From Liolophura sinensis (taxonomy: Eukaryota > Mollusca > Polyplacophora > Chitonida > Chitonidae), in assembly GCF_032854445.1 (NCBI RefSeq), contig NC_088307.1, forward strand, positions 21,028,017-21,092,016: a stretch of DNA of 64,000 nt. The letters are read 5' to 3'. The notes under the pieces were generated by a model. The model had not been told where the DNA came from and ran no database searches. It saw only the letters and a program-made list of their open reading frames with translations. Below, piece by piece: positions 12,097 through 21,767 of this stretch (its first letter is position 1; each line of letters opens with the position of its first letter). Made by a program: the position numbers and the translations under genes.

Positions 12097-13600
12097 GATT
12101 CGTTTTATCCAAATATGAATTTTTTCAACATCATCTTAAATACAAAAATAAGCATCACATCACACTGAAATTTTTCCACACTGGTTGTTCAGACTTTTAA
12201 GTTAATTACAATGTCAAAATTTATCACATTAAAGTCCATAGCACTCAGATGACGTCACTGCAAAGTCAATATCTGCTATGCCCACCATTAACCCATAACA
12301 CAGCGCGAATCCGTCTCGGCATAGACATGATCAATCGGCGAATACGGTTTTGCGGAATTCTTCTCCATTCTTGGTCAAGAGCCTGCAGCACTTCTTGCTG
12401 AGTTTGGGGCGCTGGATGACGACTGCGCAAGCGTTTTCCCAAGTCATCCCACAAATGTTCTATTGGGTTCAAATCTGGTGATTTGGACGGCCAGGGCAGC
12501 ACTGTTACGTTCTGGTTCTCCAGAAAGTCAACCGTAGCACGAGCTGTATGCGGCCGAGCGTTGTCGTGCTGAAAAACTTCCCTACGAAGGTCCATTATGG
12601 GCAGCATGTGTGGCGTCAAAACCTCATCTCTGTATCGAGCGGCGTTAAGGTTGCCTGGGATGTGCACCAGTTGAGATTTTCGGGCGTATGATATGGCACC
12701 CCACACCATCACACTTCCTCCACCGAAATTGTCGACTTCAAGGACGCAGTTCCTTGCAAACCTCTCATTTCGGCGTCTGTAGACGCGTGTACGGCCATCT
12801 CTTTTCTCCAGCATGAATCTGGATTCATCGCTGAACCAGACTCGCCTCCAATTTCGCAGATTCCAGTCCCTAATCTGTTGCACCATCGTACCCTTGCGCG
12901 TCGATGCTGTTGTCTCAGTACTACGCCAAAGTAAGGGACGTCTGGGACGTAAGCCGTTTTCACGGAGATGGTTCCTGACTGTCAGTGCCGATATTCGTCG
13001 GAGACCTGGGACATTTGATGCTGTTTCTGTTGCTGTTACGGTTCGGTTTCTGAGATGAAGTAACCGGATGTAACGGTCTTGGGCTGCTGTTGTGACCCTA
13101 GGTCGGCCATAACGTTGACGGTCAGCTGTTGAACCGGATTGCTGGTACCGTTGCCAGAGCCGGGAAATCGTGCTCCGGTGAACGTGATAAAGTCTAGCGA
13201 CTGCATTCTGTGATTCACCGGCGAGGAGTCGACCAATGACGATATTCCGGGTAGCGGTGTCTAGTCTTGGCATATCTTGGCAGGTTGGAGAAGCAACTTA
13301 GTGACTGAATTCAACGGAACGGTTATGTGTCTTTTATACCCATTAAATCCGCTTAAAAATACGGCATGATTCGCAGGTGCAACTGTCCTAAGTTTTTCTC
13401 TACGAATCCCTCGCGCAGCGTTACACAAAGGCCGACCCTTAAGTCACGTGTGACCAACAGACACTATCTGGTGTTTAAATTCAATTATCGTACATTTACA
13501 TTATAATATGATCATGTTGTCATGTCTCAATCACCCCAATTTTTTGAAGAATTTATGATTGATCTTTTGGGGGGGATGTTGCGTTTCTTTTTTGGGAGAG
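12070..13600 (-). mobile_element. Tc1/mariner-type DNA transposon, about 1.53 kb
   Basis: A full-length transposase frame on the - strand is bracketed by perfect inverted repeats of 27 bases, beginning CTCTCCCAAAAAAGAAACGC. Both ends abut TATA, so the TA target duplication and the exact first base are ambiguous by two bases (the element could begin at TACTCTCC). Size, gene orientation, DD34E catalytic pattern and TA target all fit Tc1/mariner. The perfect inverted repeats indicate a fairly recent insertion, although the reading frame has an odd internal patch (see CDS). Confidence 0.95.
12266..13273 (-). CDS. Tc1/mariner DDE transposase, 335 aa
   Basis: Cuts and pastes its own element by binding the inverted repeats and using a metal-dependent DDE nuclease. 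Residues 1-60 hold a helix-turn-helix (MPRLDTATRNIVIGRL, HVHRSTISRLW) followed by a second paired-like region and a GRPR basic motif near 56-59. The catalytic residues are D149 (FSDESRF), D237 (HDNARPHTA) and E272 (LNPIEHLW). Exactly 34 residues separate the second D and the E, the Tc1 DD34E signature. Length is normal and the ATG start is clear. Oddity: residues about 113-131 (LWRSTETTASTRKG) look unlike the family, while the overlapping frame there reads FGVVLRQQHRRARVRW, which fits the Tc1 pattern. Two compensating one-base indels near 12950 and 12885 therefore probably occurred. Activity is uncertain. Confidence 0.95.
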   Translation of the reverse strand: MPRLDTATRNIVIGRLLAGESQNAVARLYHVHRSTISRLWQRYQQSGSTADRQRYGRPRVTTAAQDRYIRLLHLRNRTVTATETASNVPGLRRISALTVRNHLRENGLRPRRPLLWRSTETTASTRKGTMVQQIRDWNLRNWRRVWFSDESRFMLEKRDGRTRVYRRRNERFARNCVLEVDNFGGGSVMVWGAISYARKSQLVHIPGNLNAARYRDEVLTPHMLPIMDLRREVFQHDNARPHTARATVDFLENQNVTVLPWPSKSPDLNPIEHLWDDLGKRLRSRHPAPQTQQEVLQALDQEWRRIPQNRIRRLIMSMPRRIRAVLWVNGGHSRY

Positions 13601-13602
13601 TA
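13574..13602 (-). repeat. Right terminal inverted repeat of Tc1-like element
   Basis: Exact reverse complement of 12068-12096, ending GGGAGAGTA and followed by TATTT. Confidence 0.95.
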
Positions 13603-13721
13603 TATTTAACGTTACAGCTGCATTTATACGAACAGTTAAAAAACGTACTTTCATGCATTTTCTTGCTTTATAGTTTGATATTTTATATATTACCAATACT
13701 ACGTAATCTTACTATCATTCG

Positions 13722-13988
13722 AGGGGCCTCCGTGGCTCAGTTGGTTAGTGCGCTAGCGCAGCGTAATGACCCAGGATCCTCTCACCAATGCGGTCGCTGT
13801 AAGTTCAAGTCCATGCTGGCTTCCTCCCCGGCCGTAAGTGGGAAGGTCTGCCAGCAACCTGCGGATGGTCGTGGGTTTCCCCCGGGCTCTGCCCGGTTTT
13901 CCACCCACCATAATGCTGGCCGCCGTCGTATAAGTGAAATATTCTTGAGTATGGCGTAAAACACCAATCAAATAAATAAATAAATAAA
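13722..13988 (+). mobile_element. SINE family A, full-length with 12-bp target-site duplication
   Basis: A tRNA-like head (GGGGCCTCCGTGGCTCAGTT; A box TGGCTCAGTTGGTTAG; B box AGTTCAAGTCC) is followed by the conserved body and the tail GTATAAGTGAAATATTCTTG, ending in AAATAAATAAATAAATA. The 12-base duplication TACTATCATTCG lies at 13710-13721 and 13989-14000. The head predicts an internal Pol III promoter; mobilisation would depend on a LINE reverse transcriptase. This is the reference copy for the family in this window. Confidence 0.97.
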
Positions 13989-14000
13989 TACTATCATTCG

Positions 14001-15430
14001 TTACAATTATGTACACATACGTATACTTCTTAAAGAGACTGTAATGTTAGTTTTATAAATAAATCCTGATATAGTCAGTCTTAATGTATGGATTTTATGC
14101 CAAGCAGACAAAAGATTTTTGGAGATAATAAAGAAATATAATTCAGTTTGTAACACAGCATTTTGGTGTGACGTCAGGCAATTGCTATTAACTTCCATCA
14201 AGGTACACTGGATTTCTACTCATTACTAATCCCTACAGAGAATTTACCATGACCTGGTAGCAGATCCTTGACGGTATTAATTAGTGGATCATAGACAACT
14301 CTAGGAAAAATAAAAATGTAAACACTTAGCTCCCAAAAAATGATAATTATGAAAAAAATAAAAGAAAACAAAAAGCAGAAAAAATGAAAAGTGAGTGATT
14401 AAAATTTAGACGTCGAAAACATCATATTTAAAACTATCTTAATCATTTTAATTTTCTTTTTTAAATTTTAGACGGAATTAAATGCAGTTTTAAATTACCA
14501 GGTGCGCATTAGGACGACATTAATATCAGTGACATTGCGGGTGTCTATCATCGTTTAAATTTTCATCACATGAATACTAAAACCTAATCAAAATGCAGTA
14601 AAAGTTCAACGGAAACAAACTATCCGAGGTATAGTTAATAGCTCGCCGTGGCATTGAGTGATATGAGTTATGAACACACCGGTTATCTCAGAGCGCAAGG
14701 CCTACAAAATGCGAAGAAACGATGCGATGTAAGGTGAAGTTTTTAGGAATTTTTCTTTCTTGCGGATGTCACTTCGGATGTTAAAATCAACCTCTGTTTC
14801 CCATGTCTCGTTTGGGCTTTGGTAGAACCTACACACTTTATCTCCCACCATCAGATTTGCATTTCAGTTGGACACAGACCGAGTTATCTCCCGTTTGGAC
14901 AACGATCAAGGAACTGATAAAACGGCACGCGCTCTAAGCGGGAAATATCCACGACATCAAAATCCTATAACAAGTGATGCTAACGACCAGTGAAACCTGA
15001 AGATTCTCGTGTGGATGTCACTTTGCGGAACCAGGGCCTTATCCAGCCCCGGCAGCGTCCGATTACCGGACGCTGCCATTCCCTCGAAGTGCCCTCTGCG
15101 TCAAAAAAAAAAAAATAATAAAATAATAATAATAAAATAAAATAATAAAAAAAGAAATAGCCCCAATTCGTTATGAGACTCGGATTATCTACTTAGTCGC
15201 TAGGCTTCGGCTAACCATTCGCCACATTAGTTTTGCCATTTCTTTGTGGCGAAACCAAATTGGCGTCTCTTCGCCATAGATAAAATTTTGGGGACACCCT
15301 ATAGGGAGGTCGTGTGGAATTCCATGTGACTTGCCTTATCCACGCCTTTCTCCGTCGTGCTGAAGTTCTTACATGTTGTAGTTCATCATCATTCTGCCCA
15401 CGGAAAGGAGAACGAGGCTTCTTGCGTCAC
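14001..15430. other. Intergenic, AT-rich
   Basis: No gene recognised. Contains an AATAAAATAATAA-type microsatellite at about 15102-15155. Confidence 0.5.
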
Positions 15431-15508
15431 GTACGTTTCCACCCAGGTGAAAACGTTTCCACCTGTTTTCACCCAGGTGAGAGCCGTTTCCACCCAGGTG
15501 GAAAACTA
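15431..15508. repeat. Short repeat cluster of CAGGTG/CACCTG E-boxes
   Basis: CGTTTCCACCCAGGTG occurs at about 15432 and, as a close copy, at about 15488. Between them lie CCACCTGTTTTCACCCAGGT and flanks. Four CAGGTG/CACCTG E-box cores occur within 75 bases. The last unit, GTTTCCACCCAGGTGGAAAA, is nearly palindromic. A regulatory role is not shown. Confidence 0.6.
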
Positions 15509-15794
15509 ACAAAAAGTTACAAAATTCAGAAAAAAAGCAAAATGTCGTATATGGGCCACCGTAGATGAGAGCAGTTCTGACCTAGTTATCGCGGACGTCA
15601 GAGAAAGCACCTCGACTGGAACACGGTGTTTCAATAATTGTACTGTATTTTATAAAAGACAACAGAAAAAAAAATCATCCATTTTATGGAAGAAAGACAA
15701 AATAGAAAAATTTAAATTCTTCAATTCTCATAAACATAGAGAGAAAACATTATGTCATAGGATTTAATTAAGTTTAAGCATTGTCCGGTGAGAT

Positions 15795-15965
15795 GCCGTC
15801 TTCTCATTCCAATCAGCATTTACATGAACAGCTAAAATAAAAGGCTAACTGAGGTAAATTGACGAGGCCGTATTTCCCCGGGTATTTGTGACCATTTGCC
15901 AGTTATCACACTGGCGTCGTCCAGCTGGTTTTACTTTCTATACCGTACGTCATGTATTATATCTC
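15795..15965 (+). repeat. Dispersed repeat family X
   Basis: Shares AACTGAGGTAAA, a TATTTCcCC core and TGCCAGTTATCACAC with copies at 27.4, 35.9, 38.5 and 47.5 kb. It ends in a TTTTAC..ACCGTAC-like segment. Non-coding; family not recognised. Confidence 0.75.
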
Positions 15966-16352
15966 TTACTGCCGAACGTTCGTTTCGGTGTACAGCAACA
16001 TGGGTATAAAAATAATAAATTTTACACGCTTTGACGAGGCATTAGGTTTATTCACGAAAACCGGTTCAGTATGTCAGGCTACGACATATTGTTCAGAGTG
16101 AACTCCCTTTGACTTTGTTAGATATATGTACCCATAACAATAGTTAGCTCAGGAAGGTCCAGGATTTGACGGTCAACCAAAGATATTACCGTTGCATTCT
16201 CACAGGTTGGGCATGGACATACGGCATTTTGAGTAATTCTAGACCAGAGATGTCTAATAATTTTTAAGTGCGCCCATATGTTTTAATATCTGTGTTTAAA
16301 GTGTTTCATTATGTAGACAATATTGGTACAGACGCAGTTATAACACTAAGCG

Positions 16353-16520
16353 TTGATTCAGTCACTTGTTACAAATTTATAGGCACCTCCGGCCTAACCC
16401 TGTACACACGACACTCGACTACCTTGCACATCAGCTTTGATTCAGTCACTTGTTACAAATTTATAGGCACCTCTGGCCTAAGCCTGTGCACACAACACTC
16501 GGCTACCTTGCACATCAGCT
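16353..16520 (+). repeat. Tandem duplication, two 84-bp copies
   Basis: TTGATTCAGTCACTTGTTAC begins each copy, at 16353 and 16437. The copies differ at only a few positions. The open frame across them (84 codons) is a by-product of the 84-base period. Confidence 0.9.
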
Positions 16521-16959
16521 AATTGCCCTCGTTAGACACACAATAGGTGTGAAGTTCATATTATTGACCAACGCCTAAAATTTAAGTTTGAAGACAAGAG
16601 ATAAATTTAGACCTGAAAACTTTTTTGAAGATTATGATCATGCATTTTCCCATCAATAAATTCGACCCTTGTGGTAATAAATGTCTTTGATTTTTGACAC
16701 AAGTATTTAGTTTTAAGTTAATTTTTTAGACGAGTTGGGATATTTCTCTATGCTTGATGCCTTTCATTATGTTATACTCCGTTTGTTACATTTTGTTTTG
16801 CTGTTGGTCTAAATTCTCTCAAAGCTGAAATATCAATGCTATTTGCTTTCTTAATACCCATCTATGTTATTTTTCTAGTGGACATCAAGCTTTCTCAGCT
16901 GTAGTGTATCTGTGTATAAACTCCTGACTACATATATACTGACTATATATATATATATA

Positions 16960-17050
16960 TATTTTATTGGTGTTTTATTGGTGTTTTATTCCGTACTTAA
17001 GAATATTTCACTTATACGTCCAGCATTATAGTGGGAAACCCACGACATGA
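16960..17050 (-). mobile_element. SINE family A, tail fragment
   Basis: The reverse complement carries the AAGTGAAATATTCTTAAGTA tail and GTGGGTTTCCCAC with part of the body lost. The GGTGTTTTATT segment is duplicated at its end. An (AT)n run precedes it. Confidence 0.8.
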
Positions 17051-17342
17051 TGGAAAGTAAATCAGCAAAACTAAGCCATTTACCAACTGTTTACTGTACG
17101 TTGCATCTGTAACAACAGAAGCATACGATTAAAGTTGAGAACAGAAGTGGGACTTATTTACAATACAAGTAGAGCTGAAAACGCCATGTGTCACCGATGT
17201 TTGCCCGAGGGCGACCAAGCTAAGTACGGCATGTGGAGGTGTGTGCCGTTCCCGTTCGCTGATTGGATGTGACTTCAAGAAATTGTGCAGGGTCAATTGG
17301 ATCGGGGTTTAACAAAACTGGTCACCGCCGCATTAAGGTGAA

Positions 17343-17548
17343 ATTTATTTATTTATTTGATTGGTGTTTTACGCCGTACTCAAGAATATTTCACTTATAC
17401 GACGGCAGCCAGCTTTGTGGTGGGTGGAAACCGGGCAGAGCCCGGGGGAAACCCACGACCATCCGCAGGTTGCTGAGAGACCTTCCCACGTACGGCCTAA
17501 GAGGAAGCCAGCATGTGCTGGACTTGAACTTACAGCGACCGCATTGCA
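17343..17548 (-). mobile_element. SINE family A, head-truncated
   Basis: In reverse complement it runs from CAATGCGGTCGCTGTAAGTT (B-box region) to the AATAAATAAATAAAT tail, and the body is well conserved. The tRNA-like first part is absent. Confidence 0.93.
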
Positions 17549-17779
17549 TTAAGGTCAAAGGCAGGAAATAAAGCCTTCTTCCGTTCCATTACATACAAGC
17601 CTTACCATTTATGGGATGTTTCGTTGCTCATTCAGTTGCTTGAATTTCTCATTAACAGCATTGTGTGAAATTCGGAGAAACCATATATCAACAGTGTATA
17701 AGTATTCCGACGGGTACAAATGGTAGCTATACCTTTTCTCGAATGAATACAACTACAAGCAGACATTTCTTAGGAATAA

Positions 17780-19200
17780 TATTCATCAGACCCGGTCTTT
17801 CTCATTAACTAAACGGTGTATTGACGATCTGCTAGCTTTAAACAATCCATAGATACAAAGGCTGTAAAAGAGGTGCACCCGTCTTCGCTGGGTTTAAGGG
17901 AAACCACAGACTATCTAGATGGTACATTTTATCTGGACCTATATCAGTACTAAGACCATCACGATGTTCTATCACACCAAGAGGCATGGTTTCAATTTTG
18001 ACATTGTAAATTACCATTAAATGGGCAGCAATATAAATATCGAAGGGTCTTGCATATAGTGTGTACATATTTCGTCTTCTGTAGTTTATTTCTTTTAGAG
18101 AGTCGCTATTTATAAAATCAGTCATACTTGCTACCAAAATTGCCTTTAGTTAGTGACATGTGACAACATAAGCCCTACATATGTTTGAAGTTCACATTAT
18201 CGCAAGGAAAATGAAGTTAGAACACTGTTTTCTAATACATAATGTTAAAGTCCATTACCTCAGTTTCGACGACAGGTACCCATTGCCTCAGGTGAAATTA
18301 TAATTATTATAAAAAAACAGTGATATTCTGTATGGATATTGGGCGGAGTTTAACATGTTTTGACGGTGGGGACACCAGTTACATAAACTGCTTCCTTTTT
18401 TTATTTTACTGTCAGCCCTGTTTCTGACACTGCCATATCTGACACTGTTTACACGTTTTAGTATAATATAACCGTAATAAATAGATTCTATTTTATCTCT
18501 TGTATACGATCAGTACGGTTTTGAAACTTGGTGAAAATAAAAAACAATCTAGTCTGTACGTTGCGAGTGTAGTGTAGACTGTGTTACTGTGAGGAGTTTG
18601 TACTAATTGGGTGCGGGTGCACCCATTGTAACTCAAATTACTCTCCACGTCCATTACCCAGGATGCCACTGGGTTTTTTTTTAAATAATTATGACATCAC
18701 CCGAAGCAATGGGCTCTTGCCATCGAAACTAAGCTTATGCAGTTTAACATTATGAATTAGAAAAAGTCTTCTAATTTGATTTTTTATGGCTTTGCAAGAC
18801 TTTTTTTGCAAGACTATGGACTTCGAACATGTGTAGGGCTTGTGTTGTTACGTCTCACTGACTAAAGGCAATTTTAATAGCGAGTATCACTGATTTTACA
18901 GACAGCTGAATATGAGCGACTCTCTAAAAGAAATAGAATAAATATAGCATTTGTTAGATCACGGTGTCTTATGAGACGATTTCAATGAACGTCACAAGTT
19001 ATTACAGCAAAAACTAGTTTGTCAAGGTTATTTTATCAAACGCCTTCACTCTAAGTTTCTTAAATTTTTCAATGAGTATTATTCTCTTGTAAGTAAATAT
19101 GGACAGAGCGCTCAGAATCTGGCATTCTGCTTCATGATTGTATTTGTTTCAACTTAATTCTGTGCTAGGGATTTTATACTCATCGTGTTGAATTAGATCG
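17780..19200 (+). pseudogene. Reverse-transcriptase-derived repeat (YIDD type), interrupted by an inverted-repeat element
   Basis: Left part, 17780-18081: the segment at 17810 translates as RCIDDLLALNNP, an RT catalytic box followed by in-frame stops, then TTDYLDGTFYLDLY. Right part, 18945-19200: HKLLQQKLVCQGYFIKRLHS then KFLKFFNEYYSLVSKYGQ. The same order is uninterrupted at 45.8-46.25 kb, showing that the 861 bases between the parts were inserted. Many stops and shifts mark a dead copy. I could not assign a clade. The LYDKRDSFSFHIVKYPYLDS and SNI segments seen in the 63.2 kb copy belong to the same protein. Confidence 0.75.
18084..18944. mobile_element. 861-bp long-inverted-repeat (foldback/MITE-like) element at a TA target
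   Basis: Arms of about 260-300 bases at each end are imperfect inverted copies. TTTCTTTTAGAGAGTCGC, ATTGCCTTTAG, AAGCCCTACA, CATAATGTTAAA and AATTATT recur in the same order in reverse complement. About 300 bases of unpaired centre separate the arms. TA lies at both edges (18082-18083 and 18945-18946), and the flanking retroelement reads through if the element is removed. No transposase frame is present, so it would be a non-autonomous passenger. Family not recognised. Confidence 0.8.
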
Positions 19201-20503
19201 TCACTTTTATGAGCCAATTTTCAGGAATTTTGCTGATGTTGAGGAAAATTACAGAGAAAAATATTAACATATCTTTACTAGTTTCTGAAAGTAAATTTTA
19301 CTAAAAAAAACCCGTACCTTATTAAGCAAAGCATAATAACAGGCTACTTTCAGTGGACATTTAAAATAATTAGACATTTACAACGTTAGCCTTACCAGTT
19401 TTCACATTCACTCTGTTCACTGCCTACTGCTTCTAGTTCATATGGAGGTTAACACGCTTACCAATTCTGTTGGTGTTTTTGGTTTCTTTAAACAATACGT
19501 CAAAAGTCATGCTGTTGCTACTGGGAATAAAAGATTCACTGTAGAATTTCGGTGAAGAGAGAAGAAAATATGCAAACACGCTGTCTTACGGCTAAAAGTC
19601 ACACAAAGTACGGCTATAGTCGCGGTGAAAATGAAAATGATCACCGAGCTCTCGCGCATTCCGAGATCAGAAATGTATGCTAGCAGCCAGAGAGGGCCAC
19701 GACCACACAACCGTCGTTCTTTATTCTTTTTTCCATGTCACTACACTAGCGACAAAGTCCTTCTATACACCATACAATACGGAACCGGTGCTGAATAGTG
19801 TAAATGAAGAATATTCTTTGGTATTTATAGCGTTTGCAGGGATAAGTGTTCCTCTGATTAGTTTAACGTAATGCACGAGTTTGTAACTCCAGAAAGCTAA
19901 ACGCCTTTTATTTTGACTCGATATTTCGGCACTTTATTTTGCCATATGCCATTTGACTGTTTTTACGTTCTCCTGACGATAGTAAATATAAAGTGCTGAA
20001 ATATGCGTATATATTCCATTAGCAATATTTAACCTTGATTGGAGATAACATGCAGCTAGGAAGATCTGACAAGTTTTCAAAACCTTGCCTCCCCTCAAAT
20101 CGCCTCGGACTCGGCTACCCCCCTTGGATTGGTGCGTTATCATACACCTTGTGTTTTGATAGGAGATTACTGTGGCCATTACTGTAACTGTAATCCCGGG
20201 CACTCTAACCAACTTGTATAGCGACCCCTCGCGGCACCAATGGGGAACTAATGTGTCCTGTATTGTTCCATATGAACTTATTAGACGTCAATTTGTACAA
20301 AGCACTGTGTTGTCATCACATTTAACAAGCAACAACATGATGTTCAAACGAGATATCAGCTGTCAGTAACGCAGAAAAGACAGTCGATTTTCTAGGTATA
20401 GCATTCAAATCAAATTCAAACTTGATGTCCGCGAATAATTCCTAAGTCAAATACAAAATGTAGAGGATTATATATCTTACACTCTCTTTGACTAGGTCTA
20501 TTC

Positions 20504-20712
20504 GGGGGACTCCGTGGCTCAGTTGGTTAACGCGCTAGCGCAGCGTAATGAGCCAGGAGCGGGCGGCTCACCAACAATGCGGTCGCTGTGAGTTCAAGTC
20601 CATGCTGGCTTCCTCTCCGTCCGTACGTGGGAAGGTCTCTCAGCAACCTGCAGATGGTCGTGGGTTTCCCTTGGTTTCCTCCCGCCATAATGCTGACCGT
20701 CGTCGTGTTTTC
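20504..20712 (+). mobile_element. SINE family A head and body with a different 3' end
   Basis: A good tRNA-like head (CTCCGTGGCTCAGTTGGTTA) and body reach CATAATGCTGACCGTCGTCG. The usual GTATAAGTGAAATATTC tail is then replaced by unrelated sequence (GTGAATGCAGGTCAGCTGTG and on to about 20815). This is either a deletion or recombination product, or a subfamily with another tail. Confidence 0.85.
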
Positions 20713-20935
20713 TTCCATCTGTATGAAGTGAATGCAGGTCAGCTGTGGGAGAACTCGCCAGAGGCTCACCGTTGTTTTAGGCTACTGTCACGCGGTTTCC
20801 TTCACCGATAGAACTCGTCGCCATGGCAAAGGTGAAAACATGTGAGTGTAGCGTTCAACAAGAATCAAACAAAATCGATAAACAACATGTATAAGGAGGT
20901 TTGTCAGTCGCACAACACGCGGTTTTCACTCCATT

Positions 20936-21303
20936 GTGTTTTATTTCCTCAATTCAAAAGCCACGCTGCCATTTGAAATGTACACCTTTCAAAAAAAACT
21001 TTTGCTCAAGGTTTAGAAATTTTGAAAGACTGGTAAGTATATTTTCAAATTATAAACAAAATTGAGTCATTTATATCTTCTGCCAATGTTTATTTCCTCA
21101 ATTCATAAGCCACGCCGCCGTCAAACAAATGATATAGTCTTGAGTATATCGGCAATATTGACAGACTATACAGTGAGTGCATACTACTGTTTTGCTGTAG
21201 ACAGTGTTTACCATTACTGAAAGGCCGAAAGTTTCAAAGCCATACTACTCTTTTGCTGTAATCATAGTGTTTACCAAGACTCAAAGGCCGGCAGCTTCAG
21301 AGC
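20936..21303 (+). repeat. Two small local duplications
   Basis: TTATTTCCTCAATTCA..AGCC followed by ACGC.GCC occurs at about 20941 and 21089. A ~62-base unit beginning CATACTACT.TTTTGCTGTA and ending near AAAGCC/AGAGCC is repeated at 21180 and 21242. Non-coding. Confidence 0.8.
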
Positions 21304-21690
21304 CATAATTATAATTGTTTTAGTTTTTGGGCAGGCCTATAATGGATACAAGGAATAAAGCATATGATACTAATATCTTGTTACATAGACAGCAAGTGCT
21401 TTAAACCATGTCTCCCATTCAAAAATACTCCTATAATAGAGTTTTGAGACTACTAGTCACGTCGTCCTGACATGTGATTATGGTGTTAGCAGAAACAATA
21501 AACTGCTGCGGGCATACCTGTTATGAATTCAACTGGAAACGATTACATGGAGAAGTTATTCTGTTTTCCAGATGTTTATTGATTTCCAATCATCAAAAGA
21601 AAGGTCGCCATAGCTGTTGAGATGGTCTGAGCATGATTATCAACACCGCTGCTGTTTCAACGTCTTAAAAGTATAGAGCAATACAGAACG

Positions 21691-21767
21691 TGACCCTTGT
21701 CGTATAAGTGAAATATTATTGAATACTGCGTAAAACACCAATGAGATAAATCAATAAACCAATAAAC
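21691..21767 (+). mobile_element. SINE family A, tail-only fragment
   Basis: TTGTCGTATAAGTGAAATAT followed by TGCGTAAAACACCAAT and an ATAAATC-rich end. Only the last ~75 bases of the family are present. Confidence 0.8.

Noticed and set aside
12813-13058. Antisense and alternate frames across the transposase
   Set aside because: Shadows of the Tc1 transposase. One - strand alternate frame was used only as evidence for the compensating frameshifts.
13722-13800. tRNA-gene-like sequences at SINE heads (also 24.37, 50.57, 59.74 kb)
   Set aside because: A and B boxes are present, but the sequence does not close into a tRNA cloverleaf with an acceptor stem and always continues into the SINE body.
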